From the NCBI RefSeq assembly GCF_900112365.1, contig NZ_FOLQ01000002.1, positions 682,001-746,000 on the forward strand: DNA of 64,000 nt. The letters run 5' to 3'. The notes below the pieces were generated by a model, which worked only from the letters and a program-made list of their open reading frames with translations, did no database searches and was not told the origin of the DNA. The position numbers and the translations under genes were made by a program. Of the stretch, positions 1-9,200 are shown piece after piece; the stretch's first letter is position 1; each line of letters begins with the position of its first letter. The stretch is from Spirosoma endophyticum (lineage in GTDB: Bacteria > Bacteroidota > Bacteroidia > Cytophagales > Spirosomataceae).

Positions 1-12
1 AAGGAAGTCGTT

Positions 13-43
13 AAAAAGTCGATCATATTGGTCGGCTTTTTTT
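13..43 (+). terminator. Rho-independent terminator of a gene left of the window
   Basis: Arms at 13-25 and 29-41 form a 13-bp stem with two G-T pairs and a 3-nt loop, followed by a T run. It would end a plus-strand gene outside the window, which separates the next gene from upstream transcription. Confidence 0.7.
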
Positions 44-173
44 GTTGTCAATCAGCCCATTAATTGGCGGGTAAGTTGCCATCTGCTTTGGTTTCTAGCC
101 GTTTATGCAACGTTACGTTGATCAACTTATCTTTGTCTTATTATTTGCCAGGAAACTCATTTTGTAAGACAGT

Positions 174-2306
174 ATGTTAACCCATAAACAAATCAGGAAA
201 ACAGGCGTTTTGCTGGCGGTAGTCGCAACAACGGCTATTGCCCAGCCATCGCTACCCGCACTCAAAATGACCCAGAATCCATTCTTAACGCCGTATACGA
301 CACCTCACCAGACGGCGCCTTTCGACAAAATTAAGCAGGAGGATTACCTGCCAGCGCTCAAAGAGGGCTTGGCGGAAGGTCGAAAAGACGTAGAGATCAT
401 CGTTAATAATCCGGCCAAACCGACGTTCGACAATACGATTGTTGCCCTCGAACGGTCAGGTGATCTGTTGGGTAAGGTAACTTCCGTATTGTTTAATCTG
501 AACAGTGCCGAGACCTCGCCCGAACTTCAAAAAATTGTAAAAACAGCGTCGCCGTTGCTGAGTGAGTTTAGTAACGATATTACGCTGAATGAGAAACTGT
601 TTGCCCGCGTGAAAGCGGTTTACGATCAGCGCGCCAGCCTGAATCTCGATCCCGAGAGCGCCATGCTGCTCGAAAAAAACTACAAAAATTTTACCCGCAA
701 TGGCGCCAATCTGGATGCTAAAGGCAAAGAGCGGCTCCGGGCAATCGACAAAGAACTCGCGCAGCTTTCGCTTCAATTTGGGGAGAACGTACTGAACGAG
801 ACCAACGAATATGCGCTGGTCGTTACGGACGGGAAAGAACTCACCGGACTGCCCGATTATGTGCTTGAGGCCGCTAAAGCTACCGCCAACCAGAAAGGAA
901 AGGAAGGCTATGTGTTTACCTTACAAGCGCCGAGCTACGGGCCGTTCATGCAGTATGCCAACAATCGGGAGTTGCGCAAAAAACTGTACCTGGCCTACAA
1001 CGGACGCAGTTTTCACGGCGACAAAAACGACAACTCGGCGATTATCCAGAAAATTGTGAACCTGCGCTACGAACGGGCCAAGTTGCTGGGCTACAAAACC
1101 CACGCCGATTTCGTGCTGGAAGAGAGTATGGCTGGCTCGAAAGATAAGGTGCAGGGATTTCTGGACGAACTCGTTACGTATGCCCGCCCGGCTGCCGAAC
1201 GCCAACTGGCCGAACTGACAGCCTACGCGAAAGCCCACGGTTTTGCAGAGGACAAACTGCAAAACTGGGATAACAGCTATTACGCCGAGAAACTGAAGAA
1301 AGAAAAATACGACCTCGACGACGAAACGCTGAAGCCCTATTTCAAGCTCGACAACGTACTGAATGGTGCCTTTACGATAGCCAACAAGCTCTACGGCATC
1401 ACCTTCACAGAACGCACCGATATTCCGGTCTATAATCCGGAAGTGAAAACCTTCGACGTGTTCGACAAGGATGGTAAGTTTCTGGCGGTATTTTACGGCG
1501 ACTATTTCCCTCGTCCGGGCAAACGTAGTGGTGCCTGGATGAACGATGTACGGGGCCAAAAAGTGGAAAATGGCGAGAATATCCGGCCGCACATTGTCAA
1601 CGTCTGCAACTTCACTCGCCCGACCGATACCAAGCCATCTTTGCTGACCTTCAACGAAGTCACTACGTTGTTTCATGAGTTCGGCCACGGGTTGCACGGG
1701 ATGCTGGCCAATAGTCAATACGAAAGTTTATCGGGTACGAGCGTTCCCCGTGACTTCGTTGAGTTACCGTCACAGGTGATGGAAAACTGGTGTTACGATC
1801 CCGAAGCACTAAAACTTTTCGCTAAACACTACCAGACCGGCGAAGTGATTCCCAATGAATTAATCGAGAAAATTCGTGCCAGTCAGAACTTCCTGGCTGG
1901 TCTGGCCAACTTACGACAGCTACGGTTGGGCCTGGTAGACATGTACTACCACGGTCAGAAACCTACCGGCGAAACCATTACGGAAGTAGAGAGTCGGGTA
2001 GATTCGGTGGCGAATTTATTCCCGCATGTCGAGGGCATTGCCATTAGCCCCGCTTTCTCGCACATTTTTGCGGGTGGCTATTCGGCTGGTTATTACAGCT
2101 ACAAATGGAGTGAAGTGCTGGACGCTGATGCCTTCGAATTCTTCAGGGAAAAAGGTGGGCTGGACAATAAGGCAGCTGCCGATAGTTTCCGCAAGAACGT
2201 ACTGGAAAAAGGTGGCAGCGAAAAACCGATGGAACTTTACAAGAAGTTCCGGGGGCGCGAACCATCGCCCAAAGCCATGCTACGACGTAGCGGCTTGATT
2301 TTGTAA
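174..2306 (+). CDS. Secreted M3-family zinc metallopeptidase (Dcp/oligopeptidase type)
   Basis: The 710-residue product has the usual M3 length. The N-terminus (about 1-24, hydrophobic core GVLLAVVATTAIAQ) reads as a signal peptide, so periplasmic peptide trimming is likely. The zinc motif HEFGH is at 501-505 and the third ligand is probably E530 in DFVELPSQ. The C-terminal HIFAGGYSAGYYSY stretch is typical of M3 substrate-binding regions. M3 enzymes cleave short peptides, often releasing C-terminal dipeptides. The ATG at 174 is chosen because the signal peptide begins there. It is monocistronic: a hairpin terminator follows at 2325 and the next gene is convergent. Whether it is a dipeptidyl carboxypeptidase or an oligopeptidase cannot be decided from sequence. 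Confidence 0.95.
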   Translation: MLTHKQIRKTGVLLAVVATTAIAQPSLPALKMTQNPFLTPYTTPHQTAPFDKIKQEDYLPALKEGLAEGRKDVEIIVNNPAKPTFDNTIVALERSGDLLGKVTSVLFNLNSAETSPELQKIVKTASPLLSEFSNDITLNEKLFARVKAVYDQRASLNLDPESAMLLEKNYKNFTRNGANLDAKGKERLRAIDKELAQLSLQFGENVLNETNEYALVVTDGKELTGLPDYVLEAAKATANQKGKEGYVFTLQAPSYGPFMQYANNRELRKKLYLAYNGRSFHGDKNDNSAIIQKIVNLRYERAKLLGYKTHADFVLEESMAGSKDKVQGFLDELVTYARPAAERQLAELTAYAKAHGFAEDKLQNWDNSYYAEKLKKEKYDLDDETLKPYFKLDNVLNGAFTIANKLYGITFTERTDIPVYNPEVKTFDVFDKDGKFLAVFYGDYFPRPGKRSGAWMNDVRGQKVENGENIRPHIVNVCNFTRPTDTKPSLLTFNEVTTLFHEFGHGLHGMLANSQYESLSGTSVPRDFVELPSQVMENWCYDPEALKLFAKHYQTGEVIPNELIEKIRASQNFLAGLANLRQLRLGLVDMYYHGQKPTGETITEVESRVDSVANLFPHVEGIAISPAFSHIFAGGYSAGYYSYKWSEVLDADAFEFFREKGGLDNKAAADSFRKNVLEKGGSEKPMELYKKFRGREPSPKAMLRRSGLIL

Positions 2307-2324
2307 ACGCATATTTGTTAACGT

Positions 2325-2357
2325 AAAACGGGCGGCACTTTAGGTATCGCCCGTTTT
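2325..2357. terminator. Bidirectional terminator between convergent genes
   Basis: AAAACGGGCG (2325-2334) pairs perfectly with CGCCCGTTTT (2348-2357) around a 13-nt loop. A-rich and T-rich flanks on both sides suit termination of the M3 gene (plus) and the small basic protein gene (minus). Confidence 0.8.
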
Positions 2358-2381
2358 ATTTTAAAGGTGTAACCTGTATGA

Positions 2382-2693
2382 TTAGTAAGCGCTCGCTGCA
2401 TTTTTCTTGCGCGTGTCAGCTGCTTTCTTAGCCGAGGCTGATCGTTCTTCCGGTGTACGCGACGCCGAAGCGGCCCCACCTTTACGACCTCCTTTTTGAA
2501 CTGGTTCCTTATTTTCGGCGTGGCCCCGGCCCGAGCCGCTCTTTTTGCCACCGCCCGACTCTTTATTGACGGTTTCCCAGGCTCGGCGCTCGGCTTCTTC
2601 AGTAGGCACGCCCCGATCTTCGTATCCTTCCTCAATGTGTTCAGCCTGCCGTTTTTGCTTATCGGTATACGCTGATTTATCTCCTCGTGGCAT
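2382..2693 (-). CDS. Small basic 'plasmid stabilization'-type protein of unknown function
   Basis: This 103-residue, Lys/Arg/Gly/Ala-rich, soluble protein opens with MPRGDKSAYTDKQKRQAEHI and continues with a GVPTEEAERRAWETVNKE segment. It resembles a widespread small family often labelled plasmid stabilization protein, whose real function is unknown. The C-terminal half is low complexity with GGRKGG and a TPEERSASAKKAADTRKK tail like the KGG-type stress proteins. It is probably nucleic-acid associated by charge (inference). A second overlapping minus-strand frame (2318-2635) is rejected as a shadow. It stands alone and converges on the M3 peptidase gene. Confidence 0.75.
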   Translation of the reverse strand: MPRGDKSAYTDKQKRQAEHIEEGYEDRGVPTEEAERRAWETVNKESGGGKKSGSGRGHAENKEPVQKGGRKGGAASASRTPEERSASAKKAADTRKKNAASAY

Positions 2694-2897
2694 AGTTACA
2701 TGTGGTTTAGTTGATAATTGATTTTGCCACTAAACCACGAGTCATATCGTTTGTTTGTCCCGGAAAAATTACCTGAGGTAACGGATGTAGCGACAAACAT
2801 TGTGCCACAGAGTAAAGCCCATACGTTGTTCCATGCCTCATATTGAGCGCTTCCTTACTCCTGTAAAAAGTCAAATTATGCTAGTTAGTCATTAAAA

Positions 2898-2952
2898 TTT
2901 ACAAAAAATGCCGTTACGTACTTTTGACGGTTAGAAACTTTGCGTACTTTTA
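2898..2952 (+). promoter_or_regulatory. Candidate Bacteroidota promoter(s) for the esterase/glycosidase run
   Basis: TACTTTTG (2919-2926) fits the phylum -7 consensus TAnnTTTG and lies 17 nt after TTTA (2898-2901). A second, overlapping pair is TTTG (2923-2926), N18, TACTTTTA (2945-2952). CGTACTTTT is thus directly repeated. Either would start transcription just upstream of the ATG at 2969. Confidence 0.45.
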
Positions 2953-2968
2953 ACGCAAAGGTAAATTC

Positions 2969-4156
2969 ATGACTGCAACGAGAATTAGCTTCCTGCTCAG
3001 CGTACTTTTTCTGGCCGGAATGCATTGGGCCGAAGCCCAGCAAGCGCACGTTAATCTGGACTGGAATCCCCAGAAAAACACGCAGAATCTGGTTCCGTTC
3101 GGGGCCAGTGTTATCTCACCCGAAGTTCGTGACGATCATACGATTACGTTTCGGCTGAAAGCGCCCGATGCTAAACAGGTCCTGCTGACCGGCGGACCTA
3201 TTCTGCTGGCGTTGGCAAAAAAAGATCCGATTCCGTTTCGAAAAGACAACGACAGCCTTTGGACGCTGACCGTCGGGCCTGTCAAGCCGGATATTTACGT
3301 TTATAAATTCATTATTGATGGCGTAACCGTTCCCGATCCGAACAATACGTTAACGGGTTTCAATGATCAGCCGGGCTATAGCAACGTAGTGGTTCAGGGT
3401 GATGGCCCCGCTTATTACGATGCCAAACCCGTGCCGCACGGTGCCGTAACCCGCCATATCTACCATTCGGACGTATTGAACGGCGAACGGGAAATGTACG
3501 TCTATACGCCCCCCGGTTATTCGACTAAAAAGAAATATCCGGTACTGTATCTGGTTGGCGGCAGTGGTGAACTTGCCTCTGGCTGGAGTCTCGACGGTCG
3601 CGCAAATTTCATTGCTGACAACCTCATTGCCGAAGGGAAGATGGTGCCGATGCTGATTGCGATGCCGAACAATCAGGTCGTTCACCGGACTGATCCGAAG
3701 CACACCGAAAAGACATTTCCGCTTTTTGAAGACGAACTGAAAAAGCAGATTATCCCCTTCATGGATAAAACCTACAGTACGCGGGCCGATCGGAAAGGTC
3801 GTGCGTTGGCTGGCCTGTCGATGGGTGGGCGGCACACGCAGTTAGTGGGGCTTAAGAATCTGGATTTGTTCAGTTCGTTTGGTGTCCTGAGCGCGGGTGA
3901 TCTGGAAACCGAGACCGTCAGTGCGGCTTTGCTGAACGATCCGGCAGCCAACCAGAAAGTAGATTATCTGCTGGTCGGGCAGGGGACCGGCGAAGTAGCG
4001 ACCATTGGCAAACGGGCTGTTGCCTTGCACGAAGCCCTGCAAAAACACAACATCAAGCACGATTACTACGTCGGTGGCGACGGGGCGCATGACTGGGGCA
4101 CCTGGCGACATTTGCTCTATTACAAATTGCTGCCTAATCTCTGGCGTACCAAATAG
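2969..4156 (+). CDS. Secreted esterase with N-terminal E-set domain (copy 1)
   Basis: The 395-residue product starts with a signal peptide (MTATRISFLLSVLFLAGMHWAEAQ). An E-set/CBM48-like beta-sandwich follows (about 50-150; TFRLKAPDAKQVLLTGG), then an Esterase-D (PF00756) alpha/beta hydrolase. The nucleophile is S284 in GLSMGG and the catalytic His is likely H374 in DGAHDW. Relatives include feruloyl and acetyl-xylan esterases attached to carbohydrate systems, so side-chain removal from plant polysaccharide is the likely role; the substrate is inferred. It is the first of three tandem homologous esterases leading into GH106, and shares the two-domain layout with the next gene 58 bp downstream. 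Confidence 0.88.
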   Translation: MTATRISFLLSVLFLAGMHWAEAQQAHVNLDWNPQKNTQNLVPFGASVISPEVRDDHTITFRLKAPDAKQVLLTGGPILLALAKKDPIPFRKDNDSLWTLTVGPVKPDIYVYKFIIDGVTVPDPNNTLTGFNDQPGYSNVVVQGDGPAYYDAKPVPHGAVTRHIYHSDVLNGEREMYVYTPPGYSTKKKYPVLYLVGGSGELASGWSLDGRANFIADNLIAEGKMVPMLIAMPNNQVVHRTDPKHTEKTFPLFEDELKKQIIPFMDKTYSTRADRKGRALAGLSMGGRHTQLVGLKNLDLFSSFGVLSAGDLETETVSAALLNDPAANQKVDYLLVGQGTGEVATIGKRAVALHEALQKHNIKHDYYVGGDGAHDWGTWRHLLYYKLLPNLWRTK

Positions 4157-4214
4157 ATTTCTCTGATGAATGGCTTGCCATCGAACCAAACCCTTAAAAC
4201 CATTTTCTAATCGT

Positions 4215-5375
4215 ATGAAAACCTCAACCACTACACGCGGCTTTCTACTGGCTTTGTGTACATCGCTGGCTGCGTCGCTGACTATGGCACAGGCACCACA
4301 ACGGATACCCACACCCAACGATACGTTGAAATCGCCCAAAGTGCTGGACGACAAACGGGCAATGATTCAGATATATGCGCCCAAAGCCAGTGAAGTAATG
4401 GTGGGTGGGGATTTCATTGCGGGTGGTAAGCCACTCAGTCTTACTAAAAATGATCAGGGCGTTTGGTCTGTTGTAACAGCACCACTCAAGCCCGATTATT
4501 ACACCTACACGCTAATGGTCGATGGTGTTCGGACAATGGACCCCAAGAATCCGACCATCAAACAGGGAATCAGTAGCCTTGAGAACGTAATGGCTGTACC
4601 AGGTACTGAAACCGCATTTGAGGACAACAAAGCAGTGCCTCATGGCGAAGTGCGGGAAGTCTGGTATCAATCCAATACGTTGGGAATGGCACGACGGTTG
4701 CACGTTTACACGCCACCGGGCTACGAAAAAGGCAACACCAAATACCCCATATTTTATCTGCTGCATGGTGCGGGCGATGATGATTCCGGTTGGAATACCG
4801 TAGGTCGGGCTGGCTTTATTCTGGACAATCTGATTGCCGCCGGGAAGGCCAAGCCGATGGTTGTTGTGATGCCCAACGGTAGTATGCCCATGCCACCGTC
4901 AACGGGTATGCCCGATGCGAATATGATGAACCGGATGCGGTCGCTCTTTGCCGATGAGTTTTTGAAAGAGATCATGCCGACGGTCGAGAAGACGTACCGC
5001 GTGTTGCCGAACCGCGAAAACCGCGCACTGGCTGGCCTGTCGATGGGTGGGTTCCAGACGCTGGACGTTTCGTTAACGCGCCCCGAACTGTTTGATTACG
5101 TCGGCGTTTTCAGTTCGGGTTTCTTCGGAGCGACAATTGACGAGGCAGAGACGAAATATGCCAAAGCCCTGAATGATCCTTCGTTCAATAAAAACAAAAA
5201 ACTCTTCTGGGTGAGTATTGGCAAGGATGATTTTGTGATGGATGCCAACAAAAAGACGCTGGCGCTGCTCGACAAACATCAGATCAAGTATCAATACCAG
5301 GAAACGTCGGGTGGGCATACCTGGGTCAACTGGCGGCAGTACCTGAACCAATACGTTCCCATGCTTTTTAAATAG
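4215..5375 (+). CDS. Secreted esterase with N-terminal E-set domain (copy 2)
   Basis: The start is set at the ATG at 4215, giving 386 residues. An upstream in-frame ATG at 4170 only adds 15 polar residues ahead of a clean signal peptide ([20 protein letters not shown]). The order is signal peptide, E-set domain (about 45-140; [16 protein letters not shown]), then an Esterase-D fold with [12 protein letters not shown], nucleophile S276 in GLSMGG and His368 in GGHTW. The layout matches copy 1, which points to tandem duplication followed by divergence. It probably deacylates the same polysaccharide at another position. It is followed after 36 bp by a third esterase lacking the E-set domain. Confidence 0.88.
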   Translation: MKTSTTTRGFLLALCTSLAASLTMAQAPQRIPTPNDTLKSPKVLDDKRAMIQIYAPKASEVMVGGDFIAGGKPLSLTKNDQGVWSVVTAPLKPDYYTYTLMVDGVRTMDPKNPTIKQGISSLENVMAVPGTETAFEDNKAVPHGEVREVWYQSNTLGMARRLHVYTPPGYEKGNTKYPIFYLLHGAGDDDSGWNTVGRAGFILDNLIAAGKAKPMVVVMPNGSMPMPPSTGMPDANMMNRMRSLFADEFLKEIMPTVEKTYRVLPNRENRALAGLSMGGFQTLDVSLTRPELFDYVGVFSSGFFGATIDEAETKYAKALNDPSFNKNKKLFWVSIGKDDFVMDANKKTLALLDKHQIKYQYQETSGGHTWVNWRQYLNQYVPMLFK

Positions 5376-5411
5376 TTAACGGCTGCAACCGATCTATATA
5401 TCACCTACTCT

Positions 5412-6287
5412 ATGAAATCAATACGTTTCTCTTTATTGGCCGGTCTACTGATCTTATCTGCGGTTTCATTAGCTGCCAAAGTTGACTCATTGGACGTTCC
5501 GTCGGCGGTAATGCAGAAAAACCTGAAGGCGGTCGTTGTTACGCCCAATTCGTACAGCAAAGGAAAAACGACCTATCCTGTTTTGTATCTGTTGCACGGC
5601 GGTAGTGGTCGATTCAGCGACTGGATTTCCAAAACGCCCGACAAGATGCTGCTGCAAAATCTGTCTGATCAATACAACCTGATCATCGTGACGCCGGAAG
5701 GCGAACCGCTGGGCGGCTATATTGATAGTAAGTTTCAGAAAGACAGCCAGTTTGAGACGTATATCACCAAAGAAGTTATCGAGAAAATTGACAATACGTA
5801 CCGAACCATCCGAGACCGGAAAGGTCGCGTGATTACGGGACTGAGCATGGGCGGGCATGGGGCTTTGTACCTGTCAGCGCGCCATCCTGACCTGTATTGC
5901 GCGGCTGGCAGCATGAGCGGGGCCGTTGATTTAGATCGGAAAAACTGGAAAATAGCACCAGACTTTGAAAAGCAGATTGCTGCTCCTTTTGAGCGGATTC
6001 TGGGATCAGTAGGTGCCACGCCCGATTTATACGCGGCCAATTCCGTGGTGAATATGGTTGATAAGCTGAAAACGAATGACCTGAAAATCATCATTGATTG
6101 TGGCGTCGATGATTTTTTAATCGAACCCAACCGTGAACTGCATCGACGGCTGGTTTATAACAAAACACCGCACGATTATACCGAGCGTCCCGGTGGTCAT
6201 ACCTGGGATTATTGGGAAAATTCACTGCCCTATCACGTCCTGTTTTTCAATAAGATACTAAAGGCAAATGGTGTTGTAACGCCTTAA
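5412..6287 (+). CDS. Secreted Esterase-D-fold esterase without E-set domain (copy 3)
   Basis: This 291-residue protein has a signal peptide (MKSIRFSLLAGLLILSAVSLAA) and goes directly into the Esterase-D/S-formylglutathione hydrolase-like fold. It has LLHGGSGRFSDW (oxyanion region), nucleophile S145 in GLSMGGHG and H263 in GGHTWDYW. It is smaller than the two upstream paralogues because it lacks the N-terminal beta-sandwich. The next gene's ATG lies only 3 bp after its stop, so it is surely cotranscribed with the GH106 rhamnosidase. That ties the esterase to rhamnose-containing polysaccharide such as rhamnogalacturonan (inference). Confidence 0.87.
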   Translation: MKSIRFSLLAGLLILSAVSLAAKVDSLDVPSAVMQKNLKAVVVTPNSYSKGKTTYPVLYLLHGGSGRFSDWISKTPDKMLLQNLSDQYNLIIVTPEGEPLGGYIDSKFQKDSQFETYITKEVIEKIDNTYRTIRDRKGRVITGLSMGGHGALYLSARHPDLYCAAGSMSGAVDLDRKNWKIAPDFEKQIAAPFERILGSVGATPDLYAANSVVNMVDKLKTNDLKIIIDCGVDDFLIEPNRELHRRLVYNKTPHDYTERPGGHTWDYWENSLPYHVLFFNKILKANGVVTP

Positions 6288-6290
6288 TTG

Positions 6291-9200
6291 ATGAAAAGAC
6301 GCACCTTTCTAAAAAATAGCGCTACGGCTGGCTTAGTGGCCGTCATTACGCCATCGGGAATCATTCAGGTCAAGTCAAAACAAGCCGCCCTGGCATCTGG
6401 GGCGGCTGACTCGTTTGAAGACGCGTTCGTGAATCCGCCCATGTCAGCGCGGGCGCAGTGTTGGTGGCACTGGATGAATGGCAACGTAACGGCCGATGGA
6501 ATTACCCGCGATCTGGAAGCCATGAAGCAAATTGGCCTCGGTGGGTTCCAGAATTTCGACGCCGGAACGGGAATTCCGAAAGGCCCGGTTGTGTATTTGA
6601 GCCCGGAGTGGCTCAGCCTGAAACAACACACGATCAAGGAAGCCGAACGATTGGGCTTGGAATTTACCATGCACAATTGCCCCGGCTGGTCGTCGAGTGG
6701 TGGGCCGTGGATTACCCCGGAAATGGCCATGCAACAGGTAACGTGGAGTGAAGCATTCGTTGCGGGTGGTAAAGACATAACCGTTACGTTACCCAAACCA
6801 CTGACCAAACTTGACTATTATCGGGACGTAGCGGTGATTGCTTTCCCCTCCCTTCCCGGCGAAGCGCCCCTGCAAACGCTGGTCAGCAAAGCGACAGGTA
6901 GCGGATCGGCCGAAGCGGTTTCTGTTGAGCAACTGGCTGGTTCGCAGGGCGTAGCGGTGCAACCGGCTGCGGACGGCAAAACAACGTATCTACAATTGGA
7001 ATTCACCCAGCCGTACGAAGCTCATTCCATTGCTTTCCTGAGCAAGCCGATGGGAGCCGCACCTTCGGGTGGGGGAGGCTTTGGGGGTGGACCGCCACTC
7101 ACGCTCGAAGCGTCGGATGATGGCACCCAGTTTCGGAAAGTAGCCACCGGCAGTGCCGGGCGGGCTGCCGACGATTCGCTGAGTCTGATTGAATTTCCCG
7201 CGACCAAAGCGAAGTTCTTCCGCATTACGTCGCCCGGTGCCCGGCAGTATTCGCAGGTTCGTTTTTCGGGGACGGCGCGGCTGGACAACTGGCTTAGAAA
7301 AACGAACAATGCCTTTGGCGTTATGGGCGTCAGTGAATCGAAAGAGGTTGCTGGTCAAGCCGCTATCAGGCTGGAGTCCATTGTCGATATCAGCAGGCAG
7401 ATGGGGAGCGATGGCGTTCTGACCTGGAAAGCACCCGCCGGAAACTGGACCATCCTGCGAATCGGCTACACGCCAAAAGGCGAGTTGAACCGCTCGGCAC
7501 CTGATACGGGCGTCGGGCTGGAATGCGATAAATACAGCCAGTCGGCCATTGATTCTCATTTCAAAAAGATGATGGAGAACTTGCTGCCGACACTGGGTTC
7601 GCTGGCCAAAAAAGGGAAAGTTGGTTTGCTAATCGATAGTTATGAAGTCGGGATGCAGAACTGGACGGCGCAGTTTCCACAGGAATTTCAGAAACGCTCG
7701 GGCTATTCACTCATAGCGTACCTGCCAACGCTGACCGGCCGGATTGTGGGCAATGTGGATACAACGGAGCGATTCCTATGGGATTTCCGTCGGGTGCAGT
7801 CCGATCTGATGGCCGATAATTACTACGGTCGGTTTCGCGAACTCTGCCATCAGCAGAATATCGTTGCCTACGCGGAACCGTATGACCGGGGACCGATGGA
7901 GGAAATGCAGATTGGCGCGCGGGTCGATGTGAACATGGGCGAATTCTGGAATGGCCTGTCGTCGCTGTTTCAGAATAACTGGACCATGCGCCGAACCACC
8001 AAACTGGCGGCTTCCATCGCGCACATTAATGGACAGAAGGCGGGGGGCGGCACACCCGACAATCCGCAGGTGGTTGGTGCTGAATCGTTTACCGGCGAAC
8101 CTGAATCGTCGCGTTGGCAGGAATATCCGTTTGCCATGAAAGCAACGGGCGACAAGATGTTCACGCAGGGATTGAACAAAATTATTTTTCACCGATACGC
8201 CCACCAACCGCATCCGACCGCCCTGCCGGGCATGACGATGGGGCCGTGGGGCATTCATTTCGATCGCACAACAACTTGGTGGAATCAGGGACGGGCGTGG
8301 CTGGATTATCTGGCGCGCTGCCAAAGCCTATTGCAGCAGGGTTTGTTTGTGGCTGATCTGGCGTACTTTACGGGTGAAGAAGGCAATGAATATACGAAGG
8401 CGTTGCCCGAGGAATTGACCCCGGCACCTTCGGGTGAGGGATACGATTACGACCTAATCAATGGCGAAACGCTAGTCAAACGCGCTAAAATTTCCAACGG
8501 AAAGCTCACGCTGCCCGACGGCATGAGTTACCGGATTCTGGTGCTTCAGGATCACAAAGCACTCAGTCTGGACTTGTTACGTAAACTGCGCGATTTTGTG
8601 AAGGATGGCCTGATGTTGGTGGGAGCCAAACCGACAAAGTCACTAGGGCTTCGCGGTCGCGCGGCAGGCGAAACGGAATTTCAGCAACTTACAACCGAAA
8701 TCTGGGGATCGATCAACGGGACAACCGTTACCGAAAATCGATCCGGGAAAGGCCGTGTTTTCTGGGGACAACCGATTCAAATCATCCTCACTACGTTGGC
8801 GATTAAGCCGGATGTGGTCATTACGTCCCGTTCCGGCGATGCGCCCGTTACGTATATCCACCGGCAGATTGGTAGTGCCGACGTTTACTTCCTGGCGAAT
8901 CAGCGACGAACGGCCGAAGAACTGGTCTGTACCTTTCGGGTGAATGGCAAGCAGCCTGAACTCTGGGATGCCAATACGGGCCAACGAACACCGCTACGTA
9001 TTTTCGATACGCAGGCGAATCAAACGCAGGTTTCCATTCAACTCGAACCGGCTGGTTCTGCGTTCGTTGTCTTTCGCTCACCGGCTCCGGCCAGGCGATG
9101 GCAGGCAGTCGTACGTGGCAAAGAGACCTTGCTCACCGCGAAACCCTTCCCAATTCCAGCCCAAAAAGGCTACAAGGACGTAACGAATAATTTCACCATC

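Noticed and set aside
921..1718. 265-codon minus-strand ORF opposite the M3 peptidase
   Set aside because: It is a shadow of the clear M3 reading frame; the product is Val/Phe/Arg-rich without any family motif.
2318..2635. 105-codon minus-strand ORF overlapping the small basic protein
   Set aside because: It is out of frame with the recognised MPRGDKS-type protein, and its Arg/Lys excess is a frame artefact of the same DNA.
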